Shown here piece after piece: positions 16,068 through 25,517 of a stretch of DNA of 64,000 nucleotides (the stretch's first letter is position 1; every line of letters starts with the position of its first letter). The notes under the pieces were generated by a model that saw nothing but the letters and a program-made list of their open reading frames with translations, had not been told where the DNA came from and made no database searches. The DNA is from Rossellomorea aquimaris (lineage in GTDB: Bacteria; Bacillota; Bacilli; Bacillales; Bacillaceae_B), in assembly GCF_000935355.1 (NCBI RefSeq), contig NZ_JXZC01000001.1, positions 1,054,001 through 1,118,000 on the forward strand, written 5' to 3'. Position numbers and translations under genes: made by a program.

Positions 16068-17249
16068 ATGGCAATTACAAAACTTAATGCGTATCAACCA
16101 CTTACTGAACAGTCGGCAATTGTGCTGGCCATTCGGTTAAGAATTTTTGAAGACGGAACTCTCTTGACATGTAAAGAAATTGGAGACGGTAACCTAAACT
16201 TGGTATTTCATGTAGTGGAGAGTGAAACAGGTAAAGGAATCATCATAAAGCAAGCACTTCCTTATGCAAAGGTTGTAGGGGAAAGCTGGCCATTGACAAT
16301 CGAACGGGCAAGAATCGAAGCGGGTGCTCTAAAGCTTCAACAATCATTTGTGGGGGATCTGGTTCCTGAAGTGTACTACTCAGACCCTGCACTTGCGATT
16401 ACGGTAATGGAGGATTTAAGTGCACTGACGATTGCCCGAACAGGTCTTATCAAAGGGGAAAAGTATCCACAGCTCTCCCAAGACATTGGAACTTTTTTAG
16501 CCAATACACTGTATTTCACATCCGATTATGCCCTTCATCCTTTCAAGAAAAAAGAATACGTGAAAGAATTTTCAAATCCAGAGCTGTGCAAAATCACTGA
16601 AGACCTTGTATTCACGGATCCTTTTTTCAACAGTGAAACCAATGAATTTGAGGAAGAATTATCTGAGGATGTTCAGCGGTTATGGGCTGATTTCACTTTG
16701 AAACTTGAAGTGGCCAAATTGAAAAAGAGCTTTCTAACTGAAGGAGAAGCCCTGCTGCATGGAGACCTTCATACTGGAAGCATCTTTGTCGATCAGACTC
16801 AGACAAAAGTGATCGATCCCGAGTTCGCCTTTTATGGACCGATAGGCTTTGACATTGGACAATTCATCGCAAACCTTATTTTCCAGGCGGTTTCAAACCC
16901 TGAAGAGAAAGAAACGATTCTCTATCACATCCAGAATACCTGGAACGTCTTCTCCACTACATTTTCCAACCATTGGAAAGTAAGCGGTGATGCCTACACG
17001 AAGGTAAATGGCTACCTTGAATATGTATTGGAGAAAAGCTTTCAAGACAGCATCGGTTTTGCAGGCTGTGAATGTATCAGAAGAACGATAGGTCTTGCTC
17101 ATGTTGAAGACTTGGAAATCATCGCTGATAAAGAACAAAGAATACAGGCCAAACGTGCTTGCTTAGCCCTTGGGAAAGAACTGATCGTGAAACGTAAACA
17201 GATTTATTCCATCGAGGAACTCATATCCTTAATACAGTCTTATTCCTAA
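16068..17249 (+). CDS. mtnK: S-methyl-5-thioribose kinase
   Basis: A 393-residue APH/ChoK-fold kinase phosphorylating methylthioribose, the entry step of the salvage route. The catalytic Brenner loop is LLHGDLHTGSIFV and the metal-binding aspartate lies in KVIDPEFAFYGPIGFDIG; GDGNLNLVFHV near the N-terminus is the nucleotide loop. A strong AAAGGAGG precedes the ATG. It follows an S-box terminator and forms an operon with mtnA (18-base gap). Confidence 0.95.
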   Translation: MAITKLNAYQPLTEQSAIVLAIRLRIFEDGTLLTCKEIGDGNLNLVFHVVESETGKGIIIKQALPYAKVVGESWPLTIERARIEAGALKLQQSFVGDLVPEVYYSDPALAITVMEDLSALTIARTGLIKGEKYPQLSQDIGTFLANTLYFTSDYALHPFKKKEYVKEFSNPELCKITEDLVFTDPFFNSETNEFEEELSEDVQRLWADFTLKLEVAKLKKSFLTEGEALLHGDLHTGSIFVDQTQTKVIDPEFAFYGPIGFDIGQFIANLIFQAVSNPEEKETILYHIQNTWNVFSTTFSNHWKVSGDAYTKVNGYLEYVLEKSFQDSIGFAGCECIRRTIGLAHVEDLEIIADKEQRIQAKRACLALGKELIVKRKQIYSIEELISLIQSYS

Positions 17250-17267
17250 AGAATAAAGGAGATTATC

Positions 17268-18314
17268 ATGACACAAACACTTACAATTCCAACTTCACTG
17301 GAGTGGCATGAAGATTATTTACTGATTCTAAATCAACAAAAATTGCCTAACACAGTGGAATACATCAAACTGACGACCATTGAAGAATATTACGATGCAA
17401 TTATTACGCTAAAAGTGAGAGGTGCTCCCGCCATTGGCATTACAGCTGCTTACGGATTAGCCCATGCAGCCCGTCAATATGAAACGAATGACTTAGCAGA
17501 ATTCATGGACCTCTTTCAACGAGACAAGAAATATCTCGCCGGTTCACGTCCTACAGCGGTCAACTTGGTTTGGGCTTTAAATCGCTTAGAAAATGTATTA
17601 GAGCATATATCTTCGGTTAATGAAGCCAAAACCAATTTACTTCATGCCGCAATCCAACTTCATGCAGAAGACGAGGCAGTATGTCGTTTAATAGGAGAAT
17701 ATGGATTAAGTGTATTGAAGGACAAACAAATCGTGATGACCATTTGTAACGCCGGTTCCATTGCAACGAGTAAGTATGGAACGGCATTAGCCCCATTTCA
17801 TTTAGGAAGGGAAAAAGGAAAAGCATTCCAGGTTTACGCATGTGAAACACGGCCCGTACTGCAAGGAGCAAGACTGACTGCTTGGGAATTACAACAATCA
17901 GGAGTTGACGTCACCCTCATCACCGATAGCATGGCGGCTCATACCATGAAAGAAAGAGGGGTGGAAGCTGTCATCGTTGGTGCTGATCGCATCTCTGCCA
18001 ACGGGGATACCGCAAATAAAATCGGAACGTCCATGCTTGCCATTCTGTGTAAACACTTCAATATTCCTTTTTATGTGGCCGCTCCGGCCTCCACATTCGA
18101 TCTATCAATTCGAAATGGTAATGAGATTCCGATTGAAGAAAGAACCAGGGAAGAGATCACAACAGTAGGTGGAACATTGATTTCACCAGAAAATGTACCT
18201 GTTTATAATCCTGCTTTCGATGTTACTCCGCATGAGTTGATTACAGGCATTATAACGGAAAAAGGTGTACTCTACCCTAGCTTTGAAGAAAGTATCCAAC
18301 AAAGCATCGTTTAA
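17268..18314 (+). CDS. mtnA: S-methyl-5-thioribose-1-phosphate isomerase
   Basis: A 348-residue eIF2B-alpha-like isomerase converting methylthioribose-1-phosphate to the ribulose form. Family motifs are [15 protein letters not shown], the [12 protein letters not shown] loop, the catalytic cysteine in [10 protein letters not shown] and the aspartate in [19 protein letters not shown]. Second gene of mtnKA, AAAGGAG upstream, and followed by a terminator. Confidence 0.95.
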   Translation: MTQTLTIPTSLEWHEDYLLILNQQKLPNTVEYIKLTTIEEYYDAIITLKVRGAPAIGITAAYGLAHAARQYETNDLAEFMDLFQRDKKYLAGSRPTAVNLVWALNRLENVLEHISSVNEAKTNLLHAAIQLHAEDEAVCRLIGEYGLSVLKDKQIVMTICNAGSIATSKYGTALAPFHLGREKGKAFQVYACETRPVLQGARLTAWELQQSGVDVTLITDSMAAHTMKERGVEAVIVGADRISANGDTANKIGTSMLAILCKHFNIPFYVAAPASTFDLSIRNGNEIPIEERTREEITTVGGTLISPENVPVYNPAFDVTPHELITGIITEKGVLYPSFEESIQQSIV

Positions 18315-18324
18315 AGCCAAGAGA

Positions 18325-18354
18325 AAGAGCAGGAGATTTCTCCTGCTCTTCTTT
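18325..18354 (+). terminator. Terminator after mtnA
   Basis: AAGAGCAGGAGA / TCTCCTGCTCTT followed by CTTT; shared intergenic space with the convergent ArsR gene. Confidence 0.8.
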
Positions 18355-18368
18355 AGACTTCCTCGCTA

Positions 18369-18962
18369 TTATTCATATAGTTTTGATGACGCCCACATTT
18401 CCCTCGGGTTCACTTCGTATATGCCATTTTCCCGGTACATAAACTGATGAATAATAAATTCTCTTCTTAGGGTTGCATAGTCTTCATGAAATTGCTGAAT
18501 GTATTCGTTCAAATCTTTTTCCGGATATTTTTCACCCACCTTTAACCCTTCCACCATATGTTCCAATATAAATAATTTCTTTTTTTGTTGAGAAGGAATA
18601 TTTTTGATTCGTCCATTTTTCTCCAGAAAATTATTCTTTACCTTCTGTTTTTCTTTCAATAACTTCTCTGACATCACACTTTCCCCTTTCTCTTCCTGAG
18701 CAAACTGATTAAGAACATTCCCATGATGTCTTAAAACCTTTTTATTTAAATAGTAGTAAACCGTGTTCTTCTCTCTTCTTGAATAAACAAGATTGCACTC
18801 TTTCAGTTTCGTAAGATGATGGGAGATTGTCGGGGCAGTGAGTCCCAGCTTTCCGGCAATTGCTCCCACGTGCAAACTTTCTGATGCCAGTAAATAGACA
18901 ATCTTGATCCGGGTCGGATCCCCCATCGTTTTATGAAAAGCCACCTGCTTACTTAATTGCAA
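18369..18962 (-). CDS. ArsR-family HTH regulator with DUF2087 domain
   Basis: A 197-residue two-domain protein. Residues about 5-85 are an ArsR winged helix (GAIAGKLGLTAPTISHHLTKL, wing EKNTVYYYLN). The C-terminal part (about 120-190: IKNIPSQQKKKLFILEHMVEG, EKYPEKDLNEYIQQFHEDYATLRREFI) is a DUF2087 domain, often found in transcription regulators of unknown ligand. No metal-binding Cys pair is visible, so metal sensing is unlikely. A 40-bp palindrome sits 16 bp upstream of its start, suggesting autoregulation. No target operon adjoins it. Confidence 0.88.
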   Translation of the reverse strand: MQLSKQVAFHKTMGDPTRIKIVYLLASESLHVGAIAGKLGLTAPTISHHLTKLKECNLVYSRREKNTVYYYLNKKVLRHHGNVLNQFAQEEKGESVMSEKLLKEKQKVKNNFLEKNGRIKNIPSQQKKKLFILEHMVEGLKVGEKYPEKDLNEYIQQFHEDYATLRREFIIHQFMYRENGIYEVNPREMWASSKLYE

Positions 18963-18977
18963 AATGTCTCCCTCTTT

Positions 18978-19017
18978 CTATTTAGATTAACATCTAATTA
19001 GATGTTAATCTAAATAG
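18978..19017. promoter_or_regulatory. 40-bp perfect palindrome, likely operator of the ArsR-type regulator
   Basis: A perfectly symmetric 40-bp sequence centred at 18997/18998; the half-site contains TTTAGATTAACATCTAA. It lies in the leader of the regulator gene, which is where an ArsR autorepressor binds. Confidence 0.75.
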
Positions 19018-19114
19018 GATGATAATTCAATCACTAATTTTAAAAGGCTCTTTTCGCAAAGGTTGTTGTTTATTGAATGGGATCTGATTTGGCTTTGTAA
19101 ACCAGTGTGTGCTG

Positions 19115-19234
19115 GATGGTGAGGGGAACCGCTTCGCTTTCCGCGGACGTTCGACCGAGCCTCCTCAGCTTAGCCGAACGGGGTCTCGGCACGCCCGTAC
19201 TTCCGCAGGAGTCTACGCAGTTTCCCTCACCATC
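19115..19234 (-). repeat. GC-rich foldback unit A (minus orientation)
   Basis: A 120-bp unit with outer arms GATGGTGAGGGGAA and TTTCCCTCACCATC. On the minus strand it shares GACTCCTGCGG, GAGACCCCG, GAGGAGGCTC and CCGCGGAAAGCGA with unit B. Confidence 0.72.
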
Positions 19235-19398
19235 TATAAGAGTTTTTCGTGACAGAGCTTATTTATGCCAATAAACAATTGAAAGAAACAGTATTACTAC
19301 TATACAAGCTAAGATCGACTGTACATTTTGAAAAATGTTGTATTCTAAACGTGTATGGTATATATATTAGTCTATAGTAAGAAACTCACATTTAGAAA

Positions 19399-19524
19399 GT
19401 TGATTGGAGCGGAAGGTGCTCGACTCCTGCGGGAATAGCGGGAAAGTTGAGACCCCGCAGGGCATAGCCCGAGGAGGCTCAACTCACGCCCCGCGGAAAG
19501 CGAGCACCTGGAGCGGAAATCAAC
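19399..19524 (+). repeat. GC-rich foldback unit B (plus orientation)
   Basis: A 126-bp unit. AGGTGCTCG and CGAGCACCT close the inner stem and GTTGAT / ATCAAC the outer one; GGAGCGGAA appears as a direct repeat on both sides. Internal blocks are shared with unit A in the same order. Confidence 0.75.
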
Positions 19525-19574
19525 CACTACTCGCTTTTTCAAAAGCAACAAAGTTTACGAAAAGAGCCTTATAA

Positions 19575-19612
19575 AAAAACAGGCATCCTCTATATGGAGG
19601 ATGCCTGTTTTT
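19575..19612 (-). terminator. Terminator after ogt
   Basis: Thirteen-bp stem AACAGGCATCCTC / GAGGATGCCTGTT with T-runs on both strands, just past the ogt stop. Confidence 0.88.
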
Positions 19613-19616
19613 CATT

Positions 19617-20078
19617 CTATTTTTCTAACAACAATAAGGTTTCTTTCTTATCCACCTGCTTACCGGCATAGCCAGTAAGTGTTTTATTCTTACCTATGAC
19701 ACGGTGGCATGGGATGATGATGGGGAAACGATTGGCTTTATTCGCTTGCCCTACTGCCCTTACAGCTTTAGGTCTTTGAATCGCTTGGGCTACATCTTGA
19801 TAAGACCATGTTTCACCGAATGGGATCTGTTGCAGGGTGTTCCATACTTCTTTCTGAAAAGCAGTTCCTTCTATCTTTAAAGGAAGATCAAATTCTCTTC
19901 TCTCTCCTTTAAAGAATTGTCTGATTTGTTCTTGTGCACTCTTTAATATTGGATGATCCTTGTCAGAACACGCCTTCTCTTCACCTTCTACAAATTGTAC
20001 CGAAATAAGATGGCTATGATCTGCTTGAAGCTCTAAATTTCCAATCGGGCTCTCCATCACAATAGCATGAATTGACAT
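19617..20078 (-). CDS. ogt: Methylated-DNA-[protein]-cysteine S-methyltransferase
   Basis: A 153-residue suicide DNA repair enzyme that transfers the alkyl group from O6-alkylguanine to its own cysteine. The active site is IIPCHRVIG; the HTH region (GETWSYQDVAQAI) and the arginine finger region KAVRAVGQANKANRFP are intact. It has no Ada-type N-terminal domain. Starts with AAAGGAG upstream and lies 14 bp downstream of the histidine kinase gene, so the two are probably co-transcribed. Confidence 0.93.
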   Translation of the reverse strand: MSIHAIVMESPIGNLELQADHSHLISVQFVEGEEKACSDKDHPILKSAQEQIRQFFKGERREFDLPLKIEGTAFQKEVWNTLQQIPFGETWSYQDVAQAIQRPKAVRAVGQANKANRFPIIIPCHRVIGKNKTLTGYAGKQVDKKETLLLLEK

Positions 20079-20092
20079 TTTGCACGACTCCT

Positions 20093-22246
20093 TTAAGATT
20101 TAGGCAGATAAATATGGAAGGTGGTTCCTTCTCCGACAATACTCTCAACCTGAACGCTTCCTTTATGCTCTTTAATAATTTTAAAGCTTACCATCAGCCC
20201 TAGTCCAGTCCCCCGTTCCTTTGTAGTATAGAACGGTTCACCAAGCTTTTTAATCTTATCCTTTGAAATTCCGCCTCCCTGGTCTTTTATTCTAATATGA
20301 ATCATTTCATCCTCTGTCTCCTGGATACCGATGGAAATGAACCCCCCGTCCGTCATAACTTCAATTGCATTCTTGATGACATTAATGAATACCTGCTTTA
20401 ACTGATTTGGCTCTGCAATGATGGTTGGGAGATTCTTTTGGTAACTCTCCTCGTACTGCACATTGTGCATAACTGCCTGAGCGCTTAATAGATCAACGGT
20501 ATCTTTCATGATCTTGATTAAATTCGTTTCTTGATATTGAATGGCCTGTGGCTTTGCTAATACTAGAAACTCAGTGATGATGGATTCAATTCTCTGAAAT
20601 TCAGAAGTAATCACATTAAAGTACATTTCATGATCTTGACCTACACTATTTTCCAACAATTGAATAAAGCCTTTTAGGGCGGTCATCGGGTTCCTGATTT
20701 CATGGGCAATCCCGGCAGCGAGCTCCCCAACTACACTCAATGTATCTGATTTCCTTAACTGTTCCTGCATTTCAATTTGTTCGGTAATGTCACGGATGAT
20801 CGTTAGATTCAAATTAGAGAGCAAATTATACTTGGATGACAGCTCCACGTATTGAACCTTATCCCTGTGAGACGTTAACGTTTTTAAAAACGTTGCCTGT
20901 CCTTCTTCTTTTAATTGTTGTAAATACTCATCATATGTTTCGTCACCAGGTTCGATATTCAATATCTCACGTACATCTTTTCCGATTAAGTGATCTTTCT
21001 CGATCGTAATGATTTTGCTCACTTCAGGATTTGCATCTACGACAACATAATTGTGATTGGTTAGGAGCAGGCCGTCCAATGAGCCTTCAAAAATTTTACG
21101 AAACCTCTCCTCACTCTCCCGTAATTCCTTCTCCATTTGATACCTTTCACTGACGTTACGGAATATCGTCATGTTATAGCCGTCAACGGAATGAAGCTTA
21201 GAAGTGAATTCCAAATGCTTCAACTGATTGTTAGGCATGAGAAACAACACTTCATCCCTTACAGCACCACTTCTGTTTAACTGTTCCATGACCAGATCAA
21301 ACTTTTGGCTTTCCAGAGGGTAAACAAAGTCCCTGATTCTCTTCGAAAGAAGTTCTGAAAGTGAGCATTCAAAGATCTTCAGGGCAGAAGAGTTGGCTTT
21401 TAATACTCTACCATCCTGATCCCATAACACAATGGCATCGATCGCCTCTTCAAATAATCCTTTAAATAACTCTTCGTTTCGCTTTAATTGAATTTCCATC
21501 TGTCTCTTCTCGGTTACATCTCTAAGGATGGCCATATGAAGCTTATGATGCACATAGGGACTTGTCGTAAATTCAACAATCGATATACTGTGTGCTTTTT
21601 TTATCGGAATTTCTCCTCGTGCTTTTTTATTTTGAGAAATCAGTTCTTTTATCTTTTCAATCTTATAATGGGCATTTTCAGGGATAAAAGAGCTTATGTT
21701 CCTGTTTGTGATTTCTTCCTTGTCCAATCCGACTTGTGAACTGAACGCCTGATTCACATCGTTAATATTTCCTTCAATATCAAAGAGAACGATTCCTTCT
21801 GATGCATTCTGGAAAATATTCGATAACAAATGGACATTCATATGATCTTTTCGCTCTTTTTCCTTTAGTTCGGTTACATCCTTGAAGTAGAGATAGGCAT
21901 TAGGAGAAATGGTCGATTTTTTGAGCAAGAGCTCAATATGAAGGATTTTCTTATCGGTAATATTCATTAGGGTTTCATCTTCAAGGGTTTTTCCTGTTTC
22001 CATCACTTCCTTGTAATGAGCAACAATCGGTGCAGGAACAGAAGAGAAAAAACCGCTGAACAGCTTGCCTACAATCGATTCAGAAGTTGTCTCCAGTGTT
22101 TCACATGCTTCGAGATTGGCATAGACAATTTTCAACTCTTCATTGATTACAAACATCGGCATGGGTGATGCTAAGCAAATTTCCCTATCGACGGGATGAC
22201 ATTCTTCCTTATTCAGCTCTTTTTGCAGTTTACTACTATTAGTCAT
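20093..22246 (-). CDS. Multi-PAS sensor histidine kinase (KinA/KinE type)
   Basis: A 717-residue soluble kinase with no transmembrane helix. Four PAS units fill residues about 20-490 (each ending in a ...RDVTE/RNVSE/RDITE motif), followed by a HisKA domain with the phospho-acceptor in ELAAGIAHEIRNPMTALKGF (His about 515) and a HATPase_c domain (N-box FINVIKNAIE, G1 DQGGGIS, G2 GTGLGLMVS). No response regulator gene adjoins it: orphan PAS kinases of this design in Bacillus feed the Spo0F-Spo0A phosphorelay, which is inferred here. Upstream of ogt in a probable operon. GGGGG ribosome site. Confidence 0.92.
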   Translation of the reverse strand: MTNSSKLQKELNKEECHPVDREICLASPMPMFVINEELKIVYANLEACETLETTSESIVGKLFSGFFSSVPAPIVAHYKEVMETGKTLEDETLMNITDKKILHIELLLKKSTISPNAYLYFKDVTELKEKERKDHMNVHLLSNIFQNASEGIVLFDIEGNINDVNQAFSSQVGLDKEEITNRNISSFIPENAHYKIEKIKELISQNKKARGEIPIKKAHSISIVEFTTSPYVHHKLHMAILRDVTEKRQMEIQLKRNEELFKGLFEEAIDAIVLWDQDGRVLKANSSALKIFECSLSELLSKRIRDFVYPLESQKFDLVMEQLNRSGAVRDEVLFLMPNNQLKHLEFTSKLHSVDGYNMTIFRNVSERYQMEKELRESEERFRKIFEGSLDGLLLTNHNYVVVDANPEVSKIITIEKDHLIGKDVREILNIEPGDETYDEYLQQLKEEGQATFLKTLTSHRDKVQYVELSSKYNLLSNLNLTIIRDITEQIEMQEQLRKSDTLSVVGELAAGIAHEIRNPMTALKGFIQLLENSVGQDHEMYFNVITSEFQRIESIITEFLVLAKPQAIQYQETNLIKIMKDTVDLLSAQAVMHNVQYEESYQKNLPTIIAEPNQLKQVFINVIKNAIEVMTDGGFISIGIQETEDEMIHIRIKDQGGGISKDKIKKLGEPFYTTKERGTGLGLMVSFKIIKEHKGSVQVESIVGEGTTFHIYLPKS

Positions 22247-22416
22247 TTTCTCATCCCCCTACTAATTTAAAAGACGACTATTGGCTCAGGCATTTATAGA
22301 ATTCGCATAGCTTCCCATACTTATGGTCATAATTAACAGTGAAATTCATGTTTTACTCATTGTATCCTAGGGTAAGAATGAATTAGGATAAAACTATTCT
22401 AAGAGATGGTGAAGAT

Positions 22417-23442
22417 ATGAAACAGCGTGACTATTACTTCGACAATGCCAAATTCATTTTGATCTTTCTAGTGGTATTTGGACATTTGATCCGATCCTAT
22501 ATCGAAAGCGATCCCTTTATCCTTTCTTTATATAAAACGATTTACACCTTCCACATGCCAGCCTTTATACTTGTGGCGGGATTTTTCGCAAAAGGATTCT
22601 ATAAAAAGGGATATATTCAAAAACTAGCGAAAAAGTTAATACTCCCTTACATTGTGTTCCAATTGATCTACACGGTGTATTACTATTTTCTTTATGAGAA
22701 ATCAACATTTGAATTGGATCCACTTAACCCGCACTGGTCATTGTGGTTCCTAATTAGCTTATTCTGTTGGAATGCATTGCTTTACGCTTTCATAAAGTGG
22801 CTCAAATTCAAACCTGCTATTGGTTTGACAGTGGCTTTTTCCCTTGGGTTGCTTGTTGGATTTGCAGACGTGATTTCAAACTACTTAAGCTTGTCCCGAA
22901 CGTTTGTGTTTTTTCCGATATTCCTGATGGGCTATTACTTGGAGAAGGAGCACTTCGAATATTTCAAAACGAGTAAAGCTCGTATAGTGGCAGGTTCATT
23001 ATTTGTTCTCGTATTTTTAGGAATGTACTTCATCCCTGAATTCTCCGATAAATGGTTACTTGGCTCAAAGCCTTATGGAGATTTCGAATGGAATGATACG
23101 GTCAGTGTGGCAGTTCGTGCATTTGTATACTTGTTAAATGTTGTGATGATCTTTAGTTTCTTCACGTTTGTCCCTACGAAAAGACAGTTTTTCACTAAAT
23201 GGGGCAAAAACACCCTGTATGTCTACTTGCTGCACGGCTTCCTTATCCGGCTATTCCGGGAAAGTCAGCTTAAGGATACAATCGATCCCACTACGAGTTT
23301 AATACTATTACTAGGTGTATCATTAGTTCTGACGATGATTTTCTCGACAAAATTTTTCACAAGCATTACGCAACCGATTGTCGAGTTTAAATCAACCAAA
23401 ATCCAGAAACTTCTTTCAAAAAGAGAAATGAAAACAAGATAA
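22417..23442 (+). CDS. Acyltransferase-3 family membrane protein
   Basis: A 341-residue integral membrane acyltransferase with about ten helices. The N-terminus MKQRDYYFDNAKFILIFLVVFGHL carries the family's D-N-x-K and the helix-1 histidine; FHMPAFILVAGFFAK is the second conserved stretch. These enzymes transfer acyl groups to extracellular sugars or cell-wall polymers; the acceptor is not identifiable. Starts after GATGGTGAAG. Single gene, followed by a terminator. Confidence 0.85.
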   Translation: MKQRDYYFDNAKFILIFLVVFGHLIRSYIESDPFILSLYKTIYTFHMPAFILVAGFFAKGFYKKGYIQKLAKKLILPYIVFQLIYTVYYYFLYEKSTFELDPLNPHWSLWFLISLFCWNALLYAFIKWLKFKPAIGLTVAFSLGLLVGFADVISNYLSLSRTFVFFPIFLMGYYLEKEHFEYFKTSKARIVAGSLFVLVFLGMYFIPEFSDKWLLGSKPYGDFEWNDTVSVAVRAFVYLLNVVMIFSFFTFVPTKRQFFTKWGKNTLYVYLLHGFLIRLFRESQLKDTIDPTTSLILLLGVSLVLTMIFSTKFFTSITQPIVEFKSTKIQKLLSKREMKTR

Positions 23443-23452
23443 ACCTCACTAG

Positions 23453-23492
23453 AAAGGGCTGACCCAATTGCAGACACGGGTCAGTCCCTTTT
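23453..23492 (+). terminator. Terminator after the acyltransferase gene
   Basis: AAAGGGCTGACCC and GGGTCAGTCCCTTTT form a stem with one bulged A, 11 bases past the stop. Confidence 0.75.
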
Positions 23493-23786
23493 CATGAGTA
23501 ACTATTCTCTTAAGGTATATATTAATTCTCCTCACTTCTACACAATTATCAAAAAACTATTTATTTTATTATATTATTCGTAACTTTTCCTGAAATTCCT
23601 TCTAATACTTACAATAAATTTAAATTCATTTTAGACAAACATTGAGCTTTCTCTCTTCCTTAGATAGAATGATAATCAGTACTGCCTGTACGGTTGTACG
23701 AACAACCCATATATATTGGAAAATTTGGTTTACAACGGTTCATTTGGTATACATCCAGGTGAATTTAGTATAAAAGGAGCTTATTT
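23493..23786 (+). other. Intergenic leader of the radical SAM gene
   Basis: No ORF with a ribosome site. A weak promoter candidate is TTGGTT (23725-23730), 17-bp spacer, TATACA (23748-23753), followed by an AAAGGAGC ribosome site. TGATAATCA near 23670 resembles half a Fur box but has no second half. Confidence 0.4.
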
Positions 23787-25517
23787 ATGAAGAAAGTCGT
23801 TTTAAGTACGTTAAATGCAAAGTATATTCACACCAATTTAGCCATTCGTTGCTTAAAGGCCTATGCAGAGCCTGAACATGAGATTGAACTGGCTGAATAC
23901 ACCATTAAAGATCCCACCCTTAACATCGCCACTGACTTGTTCTCGAAAAAACCGGATATCATTGGATTCAGCTGTTACATTTGGAATATCGAAGAGACGA
24001 TCAAAGTGATCAAGATCCTTCGTAAAATCCTGCCTGAAGTAACCATCGTCCTTGGGGGACCAGAAGTCACATATGATGTTCCCTACTGGCTTGAGCGCCT
24101 GCAAGACGTTGACTTTATTGTAATAGGCGAAGGAGAAGAATCCTTTAAGCAGTTATTAGATGAGCTTAATGGAGATAGGGACTTTTCAAAGGTCCATGGA
24201 GTCGCTTATTTGGCAGATGGAAAGCCGGTCATCAAGCCACAGCAGAATAAAATCGATTTAAGAGAAGTGCCTTCACCATTCCGCTTTCAAGAAGACCTGC
24301 CTCAATTGGGAAAAAGGGTCACCTATATTGAAACGAGCAGAGGTTGTCCTTTCCGCTGTCAGTTCTGTCTTTCCTCGATTGAAGTAGGTGTACGCTACTT
24401 TGACAGGGAAAAGGTAAAAGATGATATCCGTTTCTTAATGAAAAATGGTGCGAAAACCATTAAATTTGTTGATCGTACGTTCAATATTAGTCGAAGCTAT
24501 GCCATGGAAATGTTTCAATTTCTAATTGACGAGCATTTACCGGGTACTGTCTTTCAATTTGAAATAACCGCCGATATAATGAGACCGGAAGTAATTGAAT
24601 TCCTGAACGAAAATGCCCCTGCAGGGTTGTTCCGCTTTGAAATTGGAATTCAATCTACGAATGATGAAACGAATGATCTCGTAATGAGAAAACAAAATTA
24701 CACGAAACTGACGAGAACCGTTACCATGGTAAAAGATGGAGGAAAGATAGATCAGCATCTGGATTTAATTGCCGGTTTACCTGAAGAGGATTACAACTCT
24801 TTCCGTAAAACGTTTAATGATGTATTTGAATTGCGACCAGAGGAGCTTCAATTAGGATTCCTGAAGATGCTTCGTGGTACAGGCTTAAGGATCCGTGCAA
24901 ACGATCATCAATACACGTATATGGACCATTCACCTTATGAAATCCTGGGAAACAATGTATTGTCCTTTGATGATATCGTTAGAATCAAACAGGTAGAAGA
25001 TGTATTAGAAAAGTATTGGAATGATCATCGTATGGATCGTACGATTGAATATTTAGTGACAGTATGCTTTGAAACTCCCTTTGATTTCTTCCAACAATTC
25101 GGCTCTTACTGGGAAAACCGTGGTTGGTCAAGAATCGGACATCAACTGGAAGATTTGTTTAAAAGGCTGCATGAGTTTTTATCTACAGAGACAAGCTTCG
25201 ACATTTCGATTATTGAAGGTCTAATGAAACTGGATTATTTAGAGAACCAGAAGTACAAACCGCGTAAGCCCTGGTGGACTCATGAACTGACGAAAGCAGA
25301 TCGATCTGCTATTTATCAATCCTTGCTGGCACAACCATCTATCGCAGGAGAATCATTCGCTCTTCTAAACTTAAATGAAAAGGAATTGTACAAGCATACA
25401 CTCCTGGAAACCATTCAATCGAAGGATGGACAAGATCAGTATGTATTAGCTTACTTTGAACCAGCAACCGGTCAATCTACCGTATTTGAGATTGATCGAC
25501 AATCTGTATCATTATAG
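23787..25517 (+). CDS. B12-binding domain radical SAM protein (DUF4080)
   Basis: A 576-residue protein. Residues 1-140 form a cobalamin-binding-like Rossmann domain (DIIGFSCYIWNIEETIKVIKIL, ITIVLGGPEV-type strand, VIGEGEESFKQLL). The radical SAM core (about 175-390) has the cluster motif RGCPFRCQFCLSS (CxxxCxxC). The C-terminal part (about 400-570) is the DUF4080 region. It is a Bacillus-conserved protein of unknown substrate; methyl transfer or another modification is possible. It does not carry DxHxG, so B12 would bind base-off/His-off, if at all. Confidence 0.9.
   Translation: MKKVVLSTLNAKYIHTNLAIRCLKAYAEPEHEIELAEYTIKDPTLNIATDLFSKKPDIIGFSCYIWNIEETIKVIKILRKILPEVTIVLGGPEVTYDVPYWLERLQDVDFIVIGEGEESFKQLLDELNGDRDFSKVHGVAYLADGKPVIKPQQNKIDLREVPSPFRFQEDLPQLGKRVTYIETSRGCPFRCQFCLSSIEVGVRYFDREKVKDDIRFLMKNGAKTIKFVDRTFNISRSYAMEMFQFLIDEHLPGTVFQFEITADIMRPEVIEFLNENAPAGLFRFEIGIQSTNDETNDLVMRKQNYTKLTRTVTMVKDGGKIDQHLDLIAGLPEEDYNSFRKTFNDVFELRPEELQLGFLKMLRGTGLRIRANDHQYTYMDHSPYEILGNNVLSFDDIVRIKQVEDVLEKYWNDHRMDRTIEYLVTVCFETPFDFFQQFGSYWENRGWSRIGHQLEDLFKRLHEFLSTETSFDISIIEGLMKLDYLENQKYKPRKPWWTHELTKADRSAIYQSLLAQPSIAGESFALLNLNEKELYKHTLLETIQSKDGQDQYVLAYFEPATGQSTVFEIDRQSVSL

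Larger units (their letters stand above)
19042..19572. repeat. Nested inverted-repeat element (MITE-like, non-coding)
   Basis: This 530-bp block without a gene is bounded by imperfect 27-bp inverted repeats (19042-19068 and 19546-19572, sharing GGCTCTTTTCG and TTGTTG). Inside are two GC-rich foldback units in opposite orientation. It lies between an ArsR-type gene and ogt. The GC-rich units resemble repeat sequences scattered in Bacillaceae genomes; no transposase or credible ORF is present. Confidence 0.65.

Noticed and set aside
23660-23690. Fur-box-like TGATAATCA
   Set aside because: Only half of the site is present and the downstream gene is not an iron gene.
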